Of a stretch of 64,000 nt of DNA, positions 46,046 to 55,009 are shown in pieces. A program made the translations under genes and the position numbers. Positions within the stretch are counted from its first letter, which is position 1. Each line of letters begins with the position of its first letter. The notes below the pieces were generated by a model, which made no database searches, had not been told where the DNA came from, and saw only the letters and a program-made list of their open reading frames with translations. Source of the DNA: CBDBJR01 sp965206445 (GTDB taxonomy: Bacteria > Pseudomonadota > Gammaproteobacteria > Arenicellales > Poriferihabitantaceae); assembly GCA_965206445.1 (NCBI GenBank), contig CBDBJR010000002.1, positions 558,001 to 622,000 of the forward strand, written 5' to 3'.

Positions 46046-47236
46046 ATGGCGTATACGACGCCGCCTTGCGATCTCGATACGGTACGGCTGTACCGCTTGA
46101 ATCGGGTGCGCGCCGAGCTTCAGCGCCGCGACCTGGCCGGGATTATTCTGTACGATCAGATCAACATACGCTACGCCTGCGATGCGACCAATATGTCGGT
46201 GTGGTGCGGCCACAACGAGACGCGCTATCTGTATGTGCCGGCGACCGGCAACGTGGTCTTGTTTGATTACGGCGGCAAGGATTTGCTGTCGGCCGGCCTG
46301 CCGACCATCGATGAGGTCCACCCGCCGATCGCGTTTTTCTATATGGGCGCCGGCAATCATGCCACACAGCGGGCGGCCGAGTGGGCGCAGGCGATGCAGG
46401 CCGTGATTCGGTCGAGTGCCGGCCGGCATACGCGGATCGCGATCGATCGACTGGCGCCGATCGGGGTGCAGCAGATGGAGCGGCTCGGCTATCGGGTGCT
46501 GGACGGCTTTGAGGTGATGGAGAATGCCCGCAAGATAAAATCGCCCGGTGAAATTACGCTGATGAAAAAATCGATCGACGTGTGCGAGCAGGCGGTGCAG
46601 TCGATGCGAGAGGCGCTGGTGCCGGCGATTACGGAAAACGCCCTCTGGGCGGAGCTGCACAAGGGCAACATCGTCGGCGGGGGGGAGTGGATCGAGACCC
46701 GCCTGCTGTCCTCCGGGCCGCGCACCAATCCGTGGTTTCGCGAGTGTTCGATGCGGCCAATCGAGCGCGGTGATATGGTCAGTTTCGATACCGACCTGAT
46801 CGGCCCGTACGGGTATTGCTGTGATATGTCGCGCAGTTGGGTCTGCGACGCCAAACCGACCGATGAGCAGCGGCGGCTGTATGCCGAGGCGTATGCGCAG
46901 GTTCAGCAGAACAAGGCACTGCTGAAACCCGGCGTCGAATTTCGCGAGATGAGTGAAAAACTGCGGCCGTTGGCGAGCGAGTTCGTCCCCGGGCGCTACG
47001 GTGTGGCGATGCACGGGGTGGGGTTGTGCGATGAATATCCGGTGATTTATTACCCGCAGGATTGGGCCAGATACGGCTACGACGGTGTGTTGGAGGCCGG
47101 CATGGTGATGTGTGTCGAGGCGCTGATTGGCGTCAGCGGCGGCCGCGAGGCGGTCAAACTGGAGGAGCAGGTGCTGATTACGGCGGACGGGTGCGAGCAG
47201 CTTACCCACTATCCGCTTGAAGAGGATTGGCTGTAA
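46046..47236 (+). CDS. M24 metallopeptidase-fold enzyme, DddP (DMSP lyase)-like
   Basis: Protein of 396 residues with the pita-bread fold. All six metal-ligand positions are present: Asp248 and Asp250 (SFDTDLIG), Asp260 (CCDMSRSW), His323 (MHGVGLCDE), Glu358 (MCVEALIG), Glu373 (KLEEQVLIT). The stretches GGGEWIETRL, SGPRTNPWF and DTDLIGPYG agree closely with my memory of DddP, an M24 member that cleaves dimethylsulfoniopropionate to DMS and acrylate instead of peptides. Related Xaa-Pro peptidase-like proteins cannot be excluded. ATG 46046 has GGGG just upstream; the frame is open back to 45995. It is preceded by an AT-rich 190-base spacer shared with the subtilase. Confidence 0.7.
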   Translation: MAYTTPPCDLDTVRLYRLNRVRAELQRRDLAGIILYDQINIRYACDATNMSVWCGHNETRYLYVPATGNVVLFDYGGKDLLSAGLPTIDEVHPPIAFFYMGAGNHATQRAAEWAQAMQAVIRSSAGRHTRIAIDRLAPIGVQQMERLGYRVLDGFEVMENARKIKSPGEITLMKKSIDVCEQAVQSMREALVPAITENALWAELHKGNIVGGGEWIETRLLSSGPRTNPWFRECSMRPIERGDMVSFDTDLIGPYGYCCDMSRSWVCDAKPTDEQRRLYAEAYAQVQQNKALLKPGVEFREMSEKLRPLASEFVPGRYGVAMHGVGLCDEYPVIYYPQDWARYGYDGVLEAGMVMCVEALIGVSGGREAVKLEEQVLITADGCEQLTHYPLEEDWL

Positions 47237-47333
47237 TCTTTGCCGCCGCCGTCGCCGATACGATAGGCGATGCGATAGGCGATGCGCCGGGCAAGGCAAT
47301 GGGCAACGCGCCGGCTGAGCGGCGTGGGCGGTA

Positions 47334-48122
47334 GTGGCGTACGCACAGATATTCTGGCTGTCGGCGGTGCAGGGGCTGAGCGAATTTCTGCCGGTTTCCA
47401 GCTCCGGGCATCTGGTGCTGCTGCCGTGGCTGCTGGGCTGGCCGGATCAGGGGCTGAGCTTCGACGTGGCGGTGCATCTGGGGAGTTTGCTGGCGGTGCT
47501 GGTGTATTTTCGTCGGCTGATAGCTCGGATTGTCCGCGATTGTCTGGCCTCGCTGTGCGGCGCCGACGCGACCGAATACAGTCGGCTGGGCTGGCTGCTG
47601 GCACTGGCGTCGGTGATGATGGTGCCGGCCGGGGTGCTGCTGGGGGATTGGCGGGGGCTGCGGCAGGCGGCGCCGATTGCGGTGGCGACGATGGCGTTTG
47701 GCCTGCTGCTGGGGCTGGCCGATTGGTTCGGCCGGCAGCATCGGCCGCTGGCGTCGCTCACCCGGCGCGATGCGGTGTGGATTGGGCTGGGGCAGATTCT
47801 GGCGATTATTCCCGGCACCTCGCGCGCGGGGATTACGATCACCGTCGGGCTGATGCTCGGCCTGACGCGCACCGCCGCGGCGCGGTTTTCGTTTTTGCTG
47901 TCGATTCCGGTGATCCTGATGGCCACGGGGTGGAAGACGCGGACGCTGCTGGAGCAGGGGCCGGCGGTGGATTGGGCTATGCTGTGGTTTGCGGTGGTGT
48001 CGTCCGCCGGTTTTGCAGGGCTGTGCATCCACTGGTTTTTGGCGCTGGTGCAGCGCTGCGGGATGTGGCCGTTTGTGGTCTATCGGCTGCTGCTGGGCGG
48101 GTGGATATTGTGGTCGCTGTAG
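47334..48122 (+). CDS. uppP: Undecaprenyl-diphosphatase UppP (BacA)
   Basis: Integral membrane phosphatase of 262 residues that recycles undecaprenyl diphosphate for cell-wall synthesis. The two signatures are present: LSEFLPVSSSGHL near residue 15, with catalytic Glu, and PGTSRAGITI near residue 160. About seven to eight hydrophobic segments follow the family pattern. The start at 47334 reads GTG and gives a normal family length. Confidence 0.92.
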   Translation: MAYAQIFWLSAVQGLSEFLPVSSSGHLVLLPWLLGWPDQGLSFDVAVHLGSLLAVLVYFRRLIARIVRDCLASLCGADATEYSRLGWLLALASVMMVPAGVLLGDWRGLRQAAPIAVATMAFGLLLGLADWFGRQHRPLASLTRRDAVWIGLGQILAIIPGTSRAGITITVGLMLGLTRTAAARFSFLLSIPVILMATGWKTRTLLEQGPAVDWAMLWFAVVSSAGFAGLCIHWFLALVQRCGMWPFVVYRLLLGGWILWSL

Positions 48123-48264
48123 GTCGCCGTACGCCATGCAAGCGAGGCGGCGGCGGATACGGTCGCGCTGAGATGGGCGTAATCAAGGCCGGCGACGCCG
48201 TGGCAGGGGCGGGCCGGCGGGATGATTTCACAGGGCGGATGCAGACCAGGCCGCTGACGAGAAT

Positions 48265-49140
48265 ATGAAGCAAAGCAATCAACAGTTTCGCGCCCGGCCA
48301 TGCAAGGCGGTGACGCTGCTGGGCATGTCGGGGGTCGGCAAAACCACGCTGGCCGGCCTGCTGCCGAGTGATAAATGGTTCCATTATTCCGGCGATTACC
48401 GCATCGGCACGCGCTATTTGAATGAAGAGATACTGGATCAGGTCAAGCTGCTGGCGATGCAGCAGCCGGAGCTGCGACAACTGCTGCAAAATGACCATAT
48501 TGCGATTCACAGCAATTTGACGGTGCATAACCTCGATCTGCTGTCGTTTTTTCTCGGCAAGCTCGGCAACCCGGCGCAAAACGGTCTCGGCTTGAGCGAA
48601 TTCAAACGCCGCCAGCGGCTGTTTTGTGCGGCGGAAAAGCAGGCGATGCAGGACGTGGCGCCGTTCATCCGCAAGGGGCAGCAGATCTACGGCTATCCCA
48701 ACTTCTTGAACGATGCCGGCGGCAGTATTTGCAGTCTGGAGAGCGCCGATTGCTGGCATCTGCTGAGCGAAAAAACCCTGATCCTGTACCTCGAAGCCAG
48801 CGAAGAAATGGAGCAGACCTTGATCGAGCGGGCGCGGCATTCGCCCAAGCCGATGAATTATGACGAGGCGTTTCTGGACGCCAATCTGAAAGATTATCTC
48901 AGCGAAAACGGGCTGACGAGCGCCGATGAGATCGCGCCGGATGCGTTTGTGCAGTGGATCTTCCCGCGCCTGATCAACTACCGCCGACCGCAGTATCGGC
49001 GAATTGCCGACCGCTATGGATATACCATTGACGCCCGGCAAGTGCCGACCTTGCGCGATGAGCAGGATTTTATCGACCTGGTTTGCAGCGCGATTGATGC
49101 CCAGCCGCACCGCGCGGTCGGGCAGCCGCAGCGCGGATAG
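48265..49140 (+). CDS. Conserved P-loop ATPase of unknown function
   Basis: Protein of 291 residues with a clear Walker A motif GMSGVGKTT (about 20-28) after a short hydrophilic leader, and a hydrophobic strand before LYLEASEEME that may serve as the kinase-like lid. It resembles uncharacterised ATPases conserved in proteobacteria; the substrate is unknown. It starts about 140 bases after uppP and is followed by metA. Confidence 0.65.
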   Translation: MKQSNQQFRARPCKAVTLLGMSGVGKTTLAGLLPSDKWFHYSGDYRIGTRYLNEEILDQVKLLAMQQPELRQLLQNDHIAIHSNLTVHNLDLLSFFLGKLGNPAQNGLGLSEFKRRQRLFCAAEKQAMQDVAPFIRKGQQIYGYPNFLNDAGGSICSLESADCWHLLSEKTLILYLEASEEMEQTLIERARHSPKPMNYDEAFLDANLKDYLSENGLTSADEIAPDAFVQWIFPRLINYRRPQYRRIADRYGYTIDARQVPTLRDEQDFIDLVCSAIDAQPHRAVGQPQRG

Positions 49141-49180
49141 CGCCGGACGGTGATGTGCACCCGCTGCGCGAGCTGACGCC

Positions 49181-50266
49181 ATGCCCCTGATTGCCAATTC
49201 GGATTTGCCCAGCTTTCAACGGCTTCGGCTCGAGGGCCAGGAAGTGCTGCAATTGCAGCGGGCGCAGGCGCAGGACATTCGCGAGCTGCATATCGGGCTG
49301 TTGAACATGATGCCGGACGCCGCACTGGAGGCGACCGAGCGGCAATTTCTGCGGATGGTCGGCGCCTGCAACCGGATTGCGCAGTTTCACGTGCACCTGT
49401 TCACGTTTGCCGAAATCCCCCGCGGCGAGAAAGCGGCGCAGCACATCCGCCGCTATTACCGTGATCTGCGCCAGCTGCAGGATGAAGGGCTGGATGCGCT
49501 GATTCTGTCGGGCGCCAACCCGGTGGCGGCGGATATCACCGATGAGCCGTTCTGGCAGCCGCTGTGTGCGCTGGCCGAATGGGCGCGCACGCACGTCTGC
49601 TCGGTGATGTGCTCCTGCCTGGCGACCCACGCGATCGTACAGCAATTCTGGGGCATCGAGCGGTATGCGCTGCCGCAAAAACGCTGGGGGGTGTATTCAA
49701 ACCGGGTAACCGGCCAGCGGCACCCGTTGACGGCGAATATCAATACCCGCTTTGACGTGCCGCATTCGCATATCTATGAGGTCAGCGCGGCGCAGTTTCG
49801 CGCCCATGGCCTGCCGGTGCTGGCCGAGAGCGCGCAGGCCGATTTGCATCTGGCGGTGAGCCCCGACGGCCTGCGGTTTGTGTTTTGTCAGGGCCACCCC
49901 GAATACGATGCGGTCAGCCTGCTGAAAGAATACCGCCGTGAAGTGGGGCGGTTTGTGACCGGCGTTCGGCCCACCTGTCCACCGCAGCCGGAGCACTATT
50001 TTGGTGCCGAATCCCGACGTCTGGTGGAAGAATTTCAACGCACCGCGGCGCACACCGGCGCCGACGGGATGCAGCAATTCCCGGAGCGGGAGCTGGCCAG
50101 GCGGGTCGATAACACCTGGTCCGACACCGGCAAGGCGATTGCAAACAACTGGCTGGGGGCGATCTATCAGGTGGCCGCCCCCGAACGCGGCAAAGTGTTC
50201 ATGGATGGCGTGGACGCCGACAACCCGTTGAATCTGGCCGTTGAATCTGGCCTGAGCCCGGGCTGA
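49181..50266 (+). CDS. Homoserine O-succinyltransferase family protein (MetA-like)
   Basis: Class I glutamine-amidotransferase-fold acyltransferase of 361 residues that activates homoserine for methionine synthesis. Family features: LHIGLLNMMPDAALEATERQF, catalytic Cys probably Cys146 in SVMCSCLATHA, and CQGHPEYD supplying His and Glu. The family has both succinyl and acetyl users, which motif reading cannot separate. There is no other methionine gene next to it. It is one of the anchor housekeeping genes of the window. Confidence 0.85.
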   Translation: MPLIANSDLPSFQRLRLEGQEVLQLQRAQAQDIRELHIGLLNMMPDAALEATERQFLRMVGACNRIAQFHVHLFTFAEIPRGEKAAQHIRRYYRDLRQLQDEGLDALILSGANPVAADITDEPFWQPLCALAEWARTHVCSVMCSCLATHAIVQQFWGIERYALPQKRWGVYSNRVTGQRHPLTANINTRFDVPHSHIYEVSAAQFRAHGLPVLAESAQADLHLAVSPDGLRFVFCQGHPEYDAVSLLKEYRREVGRFVTGVRPTCPPQPEHYFGAESRRLVEEFQRTAAHTGADGMQQFPERELARRVDNTWSDTGKAIANNWLGAIYQVAAPERGKVFMDGVDADNPLNLAVESGLSPG

Positions 50267-50531
50267 TTGCCGGCTGACCCGCTCGAGTGCGGCCCCCCGG
50301 CACCGATTGCCGGCGCGTAACGCCATGCGCCCGGCAGCACGGCGTGCGCAACGGTGTCTGCCGCCGCCGGCGCGGCGCAACCCACTCGGAGCAGGGATGC
50401 AAAGACAGCAGTGCGGCAAATTAAAATGAAAAATTATCTTGTTTTTTTTTCTCGCCAAAATGATGCTAGAATGAAATTCTTGCTGTTTTTCATCTTCTTA
50501 CTACTTTTTCATCTTCCACATGAGGCCCACA

Positions 50532-50957
50532 ATGTACTTCCAAACTAAACTCTTTCTGCCGCTTGCAATGTTCTCTCTACTTGCCGGGTGCCAGATTCCG
50601 ATACCCTCGTCGATAGGGTTGGGCATGGTCGATGAAGTGGATATATCGGTGCAGGATCTCGCCGACGCGTCGCTGTTTTCGGAACGTTGCGGTGCTGCCG
50701 GGTTTGAATCCGAAAACCTGCCCGCGATGCGCGCCATCCAGAAACTGACGGCGCCGCAACAACAGGCGTTTGATGAGCGGCAATCCGACCCGCAGATGCG
50801 GAGCGATATCGAAGACAGCGTCAATCAAAAAGCCTGCGCCGACCACGCCGCCGAATTTCGCCGCCTGGGTACCAAGACGATGAACGTCATGCTGTGGCGC
50901 GATATCCAAGATGGCGTCAATCAACCGGTGAAAAGCATACTGCCGCCGAGTTTCTGA
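50532..50957 (+). CDS. Putative lipoprotein of unknown function
   Basis: Protein of 141 residues from ATG 50532, which has GAGG six bases upstream. The N-terminus (MYFQTKLFLPLAMFSLLAGC) ends in a lipobox LLAGC, so it should be lipid-anchored. The mature part is hydrophilic with four cysteines that might form disulfides. No family is recognised. The preceding 130 bases are AT-rich and likely hold its promoter. Confidence 0.65.
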   Translation: MYFQTKLFLPLAMFSLLAGCQIPIPSSIGLGMVDEVDISVQDLADASLFSERCGAAGFESENLPAMRAIQKLTAPQQQAFDERQSDPQMRSDIEDSVNQKACADHAAEFRRLGTKTMNVMLWRDIQDGVNQPVKSILPPSF

Positions 50958-50989
50958 ATTCGTCGACCATCCGCCTGACCGGCTAAGCC

Positions 50990-51261
50990 GGTCAGGCGCA
51001 CCGCCTGTCGGCTCCGAGTGAGCCGCCCCACCCAAAAAATCAACCCGCGCGGTCGCGCCACCACCACGCCGCGCCCATCCGGTTGAATCGACCCACCCCG
51101 ATGACACCTGCCGGCAATCCCCAATCCCAACTCCCAATTCCCACGATTAGCCGGTAGCAACATCGCCTTCCAGTCAGCACAGACACACTGCTGTCGTTTG
51201 AGCAGCATTCACCGCGGCTGGACACGCGATCAGTTCATCATAATGTCTCAAGGCTGCCGGT
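50990..51261 (-). pseudogene. 3' remnant of a comEA-like repeat unit
   Basis: No gene. The stretch corresponds to the 3' half and downstream spacer of the comEA-derived unit, including sequence recalling the codons for the last helix-hairpin-helix (LKTFDELIAVS-like, about 51195-51245) but out of frame and interrupted. It marks the far end of the tandem array. Confidence 0.6.
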
Positions 51262-51597
51262 CTATTCCACACCCGGATACTTTCCCGGAATTTCCGGAGG
51301 CTGATTGGAGCCGCCGGGATATGGCAGCTTAGGCGGGGCGAAGTCGCCGGGATAGGGCAGCTTAGGCGGGGTATATGTTCGCTGAGGCCGCGTAGACCGC
51401 TGCTGCGGCGGCGGCGGCTTTCGGTCTATTTGCGCAACTTGAATATTTTCTCGGCTTTGCTGGGGCCGATTGACGTCGCCAGTCTGTTTGTGCAGCGCGA
51501 GTATGTGATTGGCTGAGGCCAGGCTGCAAGTGGCAGTCAGCAGCAGCGCTGCGAATAGACATTGCGCAGATCCGGCGTTAGATTTAGATTGAAACAT
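51262..51597 (-). CDS. ComEA-derived secreted Pro-rich protein, copy 3
   Basis: Open frame of 111 residues starting MFQSKSNAGSAQCLFAALLL, a signal peptide nearly identical to that of ComEA at 53.4 kb, with the same upstream ribosome region. After cleavage the helix-hairpin-helix motifs are lost; instead there is a Pro/Gln/Gly-rich tail with repeats of PPKLPYPG. It may be a secreted low-complexity protein or simply an eroding duplicate. Confidence 0.5.
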   Translation of the reverse strand: MFQSKSNAGSAQCLFAALLLTATCSLASANHILALHKQTGDVNRPQQSRENIQVAQIDRKPPPPQQRSTRPQRTYTPPKLPYPGDFAPPKLPYPGGSNQPPEIPGKYPGVE

Positions 51598-51862
51598 AAT
51601 GTGCTCTCCTTGAGATATAAAAAATATACAATACAGGCCTCGGTTGAGCGAGGCCCGCCAAAAAATCAACCGACGCGCCGCGCACCACCACGCCGCGCCC
51701 ATGCAGTTGAATCGACCCACCCCGATGACACCTGCCGGCAATCCCCAATCCCAACTCCCAATTCCCACGATTAGCCGGTAGCAACATCGCCTTCCAGTCA
51801 GCACAGACACACTGCTGTAGTTTGAGCAGCATTCACCGCGGCTGGACACCGCAATCAGTTCA

Positions 51863-52243
51863 TCAAAGGTCTTGAGGCTGCTGGTCTATCGGCACACCCC
51901 GATAATTTTCCGGGGTTGACTGCGGCTGCTGAGGCCAATTGGAGCCGCCGGCATGTGGCAGCTTAGGCGGGGCGAAGCCGCCGGTATATGGCCGCTCAGG
52001 CGGGGTGAAGCCGCCGGTATATCGTCGCTGCGGCTGCTGCGGCTGCTGCTGAGGCGGCGGCGGCTTTCGGACTGTTTGCGCAACTTGAATATTTTCTCGG
52101 CTTTGCTGGGGCCGATTGACGTCGCCAGTCTGTTTGTGCAGCGCGAGTATGTGATTGGCTGAGGCCAGGCTGCAAGTGGCAGTCAGCAGCAGCGCTGCGA
52201 ATAGACATTGCGCAGACCCGGCGTTAGATTTAGATTGAAACAT
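51863..52243 (-). CDS. ComEA-derived secreted Pro-rich protein, copy 2
   Basis: Open frame of 126 residues with the same signal peptide and a Pro/Gln-rich tail (PPPPQQQPQQPQRRYTGG, then repeats of TGGFTPPERPY type). Just after its stop the DNA still reads SLKTFDELIAVSSRGE in another frame, the relic of the ComEA helix-hairpin-helix QTFEELLAVSGIGEK. This shows that the copy descends from comEA by duplication plus frameshift and insertion of proline-rich repeats. Confidence 0.5.
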   Translation of the reverse strand: MFQSKSNAGSAQCLFAALLLTATCSLASANHILALHKQTGDVNRPQQSRENIQVAQTVRKPPPPQQQPQQPQRRYTGGFTPPERPYTGGFAPPKLPHAGGSNWPQQPQSTPENYRGVPIDQQPQDL

Positions 52244-52533
52244 AACGTGCTCTCCTTGAGATATAAAAAAATATACAATACAGGCCCCGGTTGGGCGAGG
52301 CCCGCCAAAAAAATCAACCGCCGCGCCGCGCACCACCACGCCGCGCCCATGCAGTTGAATCGACCCACCCCGATGACACCTGCCGGCAATCCCCAATCCC
52401 AACTCCCAATTCCCACGATTAGCCGGTAGCAACATCGCCTTCCAGTCGGCACAGACACACTGCTGTAGTTTGAGCAGCATTCACCGCGACTGGACACCGC
52501 AATCAGTTCATCAAATGTCTCAAGGCCGCTAGT

Positions 52534-52893
52534 CTACGGCCAGCCCCGATAATTTTCCGGGGTTGGCTGAGGCAGCTCAGGCAGAATGAATACGCCGGGT
52601 GGCGGTGGCGGCTTAGGCAGGGAGGAGCCGGAGGGGCGTTGTGGCTTAGGCGGGGTGTATCCGCCGATATATGGCCGCTGAGACCGCGTAGACCGCTGCT
52701 GCGGCGGCGGCGGCTTTCGGTCTATTTGCGCAACTTGAATATTCTCTCGGCTTTGCTGGGGCCGATTGACGTCGCCAGTCTGTTTGTGCAGCGCGAGTAT
52801 GTGATTGGCTGAGGCCAGGCTGCAAGTGGCAGTCAGCAGCAGCGCTGCGAATAGACATTGCGCAGATCCGGCGTTAGATTTAGATTGAAACAT
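52534..52893 (-). CDS. ComEA-derived secreted Pro-rich protein, copy 1
   Basis: Open frame of 119 residues, nearest to the intact comEA. It has the same signal peptide, then NHILALHKQTGDVNRPQQSR and a Pro-rich tail (SLPKPPPPPGVFILPELPQP). Signal-peptide codons are almost identical among the three copies but slightly different from comEA, so the copies arose from one another after the first duplication. Confidence 0.5.
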   Translation of the reverse strand: MFQSKSNAGSAQCLFAALLLTATCSLASANHILALHKQTGDVNRPQQSRENIQVAQIDRKPPPPQQRSTRSQRPYIGGYTPPKPQRPSGSSLPKPPPPPGVFILPELPQPTPENYRGWP

Positions 52894-53067
52894 GATGTGC
52901 TCTCCTTGAGATATAAAAAATATAAAATACAGGCCCCGGTTGGGCGAGGCCTGCCAAAAAAATCAACCGACGCGCCGCGCACCACCACGCCGCGCCCATG
53001 CAGTTGAATCAACCCGCGCCGGCAATACACCACCGGCAATGCCCAACTCCGGGCCAACAACCAACCA

Positions 53068-53445
53068 CTAGCCGTCCGCCGCGTCGCCCTCCGGCTCAAC
53101 CGCCGCATCCGCATTGTGCTGAATCGGGTTTTGCCGCATTTCTTCGGTCAGCTCAGACACACCGGACTCCAATGCGCCGTACTGTTGCAGCTTGAGCAGC
53201 ATTTTTTCACCGATGCCGGACACCGCGAGCAGCTCCTCGAACGTCTGGAAGCCGCCGGTCTGTTGGCGCAGCTCGAGTATTTTCGCGGCTTTGCTGGGGC
53301 CGATACCGGGGATGTATTGCAGCGTTTCGGCGTCCGCCGTGTTGAGATTGATTTGCTCGGCTGAAGCAAGGTTACAGGTGGCGATCAGCAGCAGCGCTGC
53401 GAACAAATACTGCACGTATCCGGTGTTGGATTGGGATTGAAACAT
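53068..53445 (-). CDS. comEA: ComEA-like helix-hairpin-helix DNA-binding protein
   Basis: Periplasmic DNA-binding protein of 125 residues. Signal peptide FAALLLIATCNLASA is followed by two helix-hairpin-helix motifs: LNTADAETLQYIPGIGPSKA and FQTFEELLAVSGIGEKMLL. ComEA-type proteins bind incoming DNA in natural transformation. The C-terminal 35 residues are acidic. It is the intact parent of a three-copy decayed tandem array immediately downstream. By itself it does not prove competence; other com genes are not in the window. Confidence 0.85.
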   Translation of the reverse strand: MFQSQSNTGYVQYLFAALLLIATCNLASAEQINLNTADAETLQYIPGIGPSKAAKILELRQQTGGFQTFEELLAVSGIGEKMLLKLQQYGALESGVSELTEEMRQNPIQHNADAAVEPEGDAADG

Positions 53446-53687
53446 GATGTGCTCTCCGTGAGATTAAGCTATATATGAAAGGGCTGACGAATCCGATTTG
53501 CCCGCTCGAGGCGTAAAAACCGCATTCGGTATTGCCCGGGATTTACCGCCACCGGTGACCAACCGCAACCTTGTTACCGGCTGATGGACAAGATAAACAA
53601 CGGCTGCGCTCCCTGCTGTGGGGTTTCACACAACCCGCCGGGTTTGTGCATACCGTACCTGACAATAGGAGGGGGAGGGGGGCGACG

Positions 53688-54773
53688 TCAGGCCAGGTGG
53701 GGGCGGGCGAGATAGTCGTCGGATTGCATCTCCCACAGTCGGCTGACCGTGCGCTGAAACGGCTCCGTCAGCCGCTTGCCCCGGTATAGTTTGTCTGCCG
53801 GCGCGTCGGCGGACAGGATCAGGTTGACGCTGCGGTCGTACAGCTCATCAATCAATTCGATGAAGCGCCGGGCGGCGTCGTCACGCAGCTTATCGAACGT
53901 GGTCAGATTGGCGACAAACACGGTGTGGAAGCGTTTGGACAATTCAATGTAGTCGGTCTTTGAGCGCGGCGCCTCACACAGCACGTCGGCCTCGAACCAC
54001 ACCACACCCGAGCCGGTGGCGACCACCGCGACGTCCCGCCCGCCGATGTCCAGCATGGTTTTGCTGGTTTCGCACTGATCGCAAAAGCGGGCAAAGGTCT
54101 GCTGCATCAGCCGCCCCTGCTGCGCACTCAACGGCGTCAGATAGGTCGGCGCGGTGTGTAAAAATGCCATCCGATAGTCGGTGCCCGAGTCCACCTGCAA
54201 CAGCTGGGTGTGCTGCTTGAGCAGCGCGATAGCGGGTAAAAACCGCTCGCGCTGCAAGCCGCCGGTGTAGAGATTATCGGGTTCGATATTCGAGGTGGTC
54301 AGCAGCGTCACCCGCTGGGCAAACAGGTATTTGAGCAGCCCCGACAACAGCATCGCATCGGTGATGTCGGTGACCGCAAACTCGTCCAGGCACAATACCC
54401 GGTATCTGGCCGCCGCCTGTCTGGCAATCAGGGCGAGCGGCTGCTGCTGCTCTCCGAGTTGGCTTTTCTGCTGGTGTATCGCCTGCATATAGCGGTGAAA
54501 ATGGATGCGCTTGCCGACGCCGGCGGGCAATGAATGGTAGAACAAATCCATCAGCAGGGTTTTCCCGCTGCCGACGCCGCCCCATAGATAGGCGCCCGGC
54601 ACGCCGGCGGGCCGGCGCGGCCGCAGCAAGCGGAGCGGGGACTTGCGCACCGGCTTCAACAGGGCCTGCTGCATCCGGTCGAGCGGCATCAGGGTGCGCC
54701 ATTGGCCGTCATCGAAGGTGATGCGCCCGTCGGCCACCGCCTGCTGGTAGAGGGCGGACGGCTTGTCAGGCAT
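53688..54773 (-). CDS. zapE: ZapE / AFG1-family ATPase
   Basis: AAA-like ATPase of 361 residues. Walker A GGVGSGKT (near 67-74), Walker B VLCLDEFAV, and the sensor LTTSNIEPDNLY are diagnostic of AFG1/ZapE, which acts at the division ring in gammaproteobacteria and in protein quality control in mitochondria. The C-terminus (LSADAPADKLYRG) fits the family. It is a single gene with about 240-base spacers on both sides. Confidence 0.92.
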   Translation of the reverse strand: MPDKPSALYQQAVADGRITFDDGQWRTLMPLDRMQQALLKPVRKSPLRLLRPRRPAGVPGAYLWGGVGSGKTLLMDLFYHSLPAGVGKRIHFHRYMQAIHQQKSQLGEQQQPLALIARQAAARYRVLCLDEFAVTDITDAMLLSGLLKYLFAQRVTLLTTSNIEPDNLYTGGLQRERFLPAIALLKQHTQLLQVDSGTDYRMAFLHTAPTYLTPLSAQQGRLMQQTFARFCDQCETSKTMLDIGGRDVAVVATGSGVVWFEADVLCEAPRSKTDYIELSKRFHTVFVANLTTFDKLRDDAARRFIELIDELYDRSVNLILSADAPADKLYRGKRLTEPFQRTVSRLWEMQSDDYLARPHLA

Positions 54774-55009
54774 ATCCCGGGGGCGTCCAGGCGATTCGGT
54801 TACGCGACCGCTGCGGTGGCCGCTGTGATGGCCGCTGTGATGGCATGGGGGGCATGAGCTGCATGTTCGGGGTCGTCAGTCGGGTTGTTATCGTGAGTGC
54901 ATAGCATAATCCATCAATGATAAACTGCAAACACCGCAAAAGCACGCGCTCAGGCCGCCCGCCCCCGGTGCGGCTTTGCGCCGGCGGCCTGGAATAAGGG
55001 ATTGGCAGC

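Larger units (their letters stand above)
50990..53445 (-). repeat. Tandem array of comEA-derived units
   Basis: Start codons of successive units lie at 53445, 52893, 52243 and 51597, so the period is about 550 then about 650 bases. Each unit repeats the ribosome region (GGAGAGCAC before ATG), signal peptide, core and the downstream spacer containing CCTGCCGGCAATCCCCAATCCC. Copies 2 and 3 are most alike. Confidence 0.8.
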
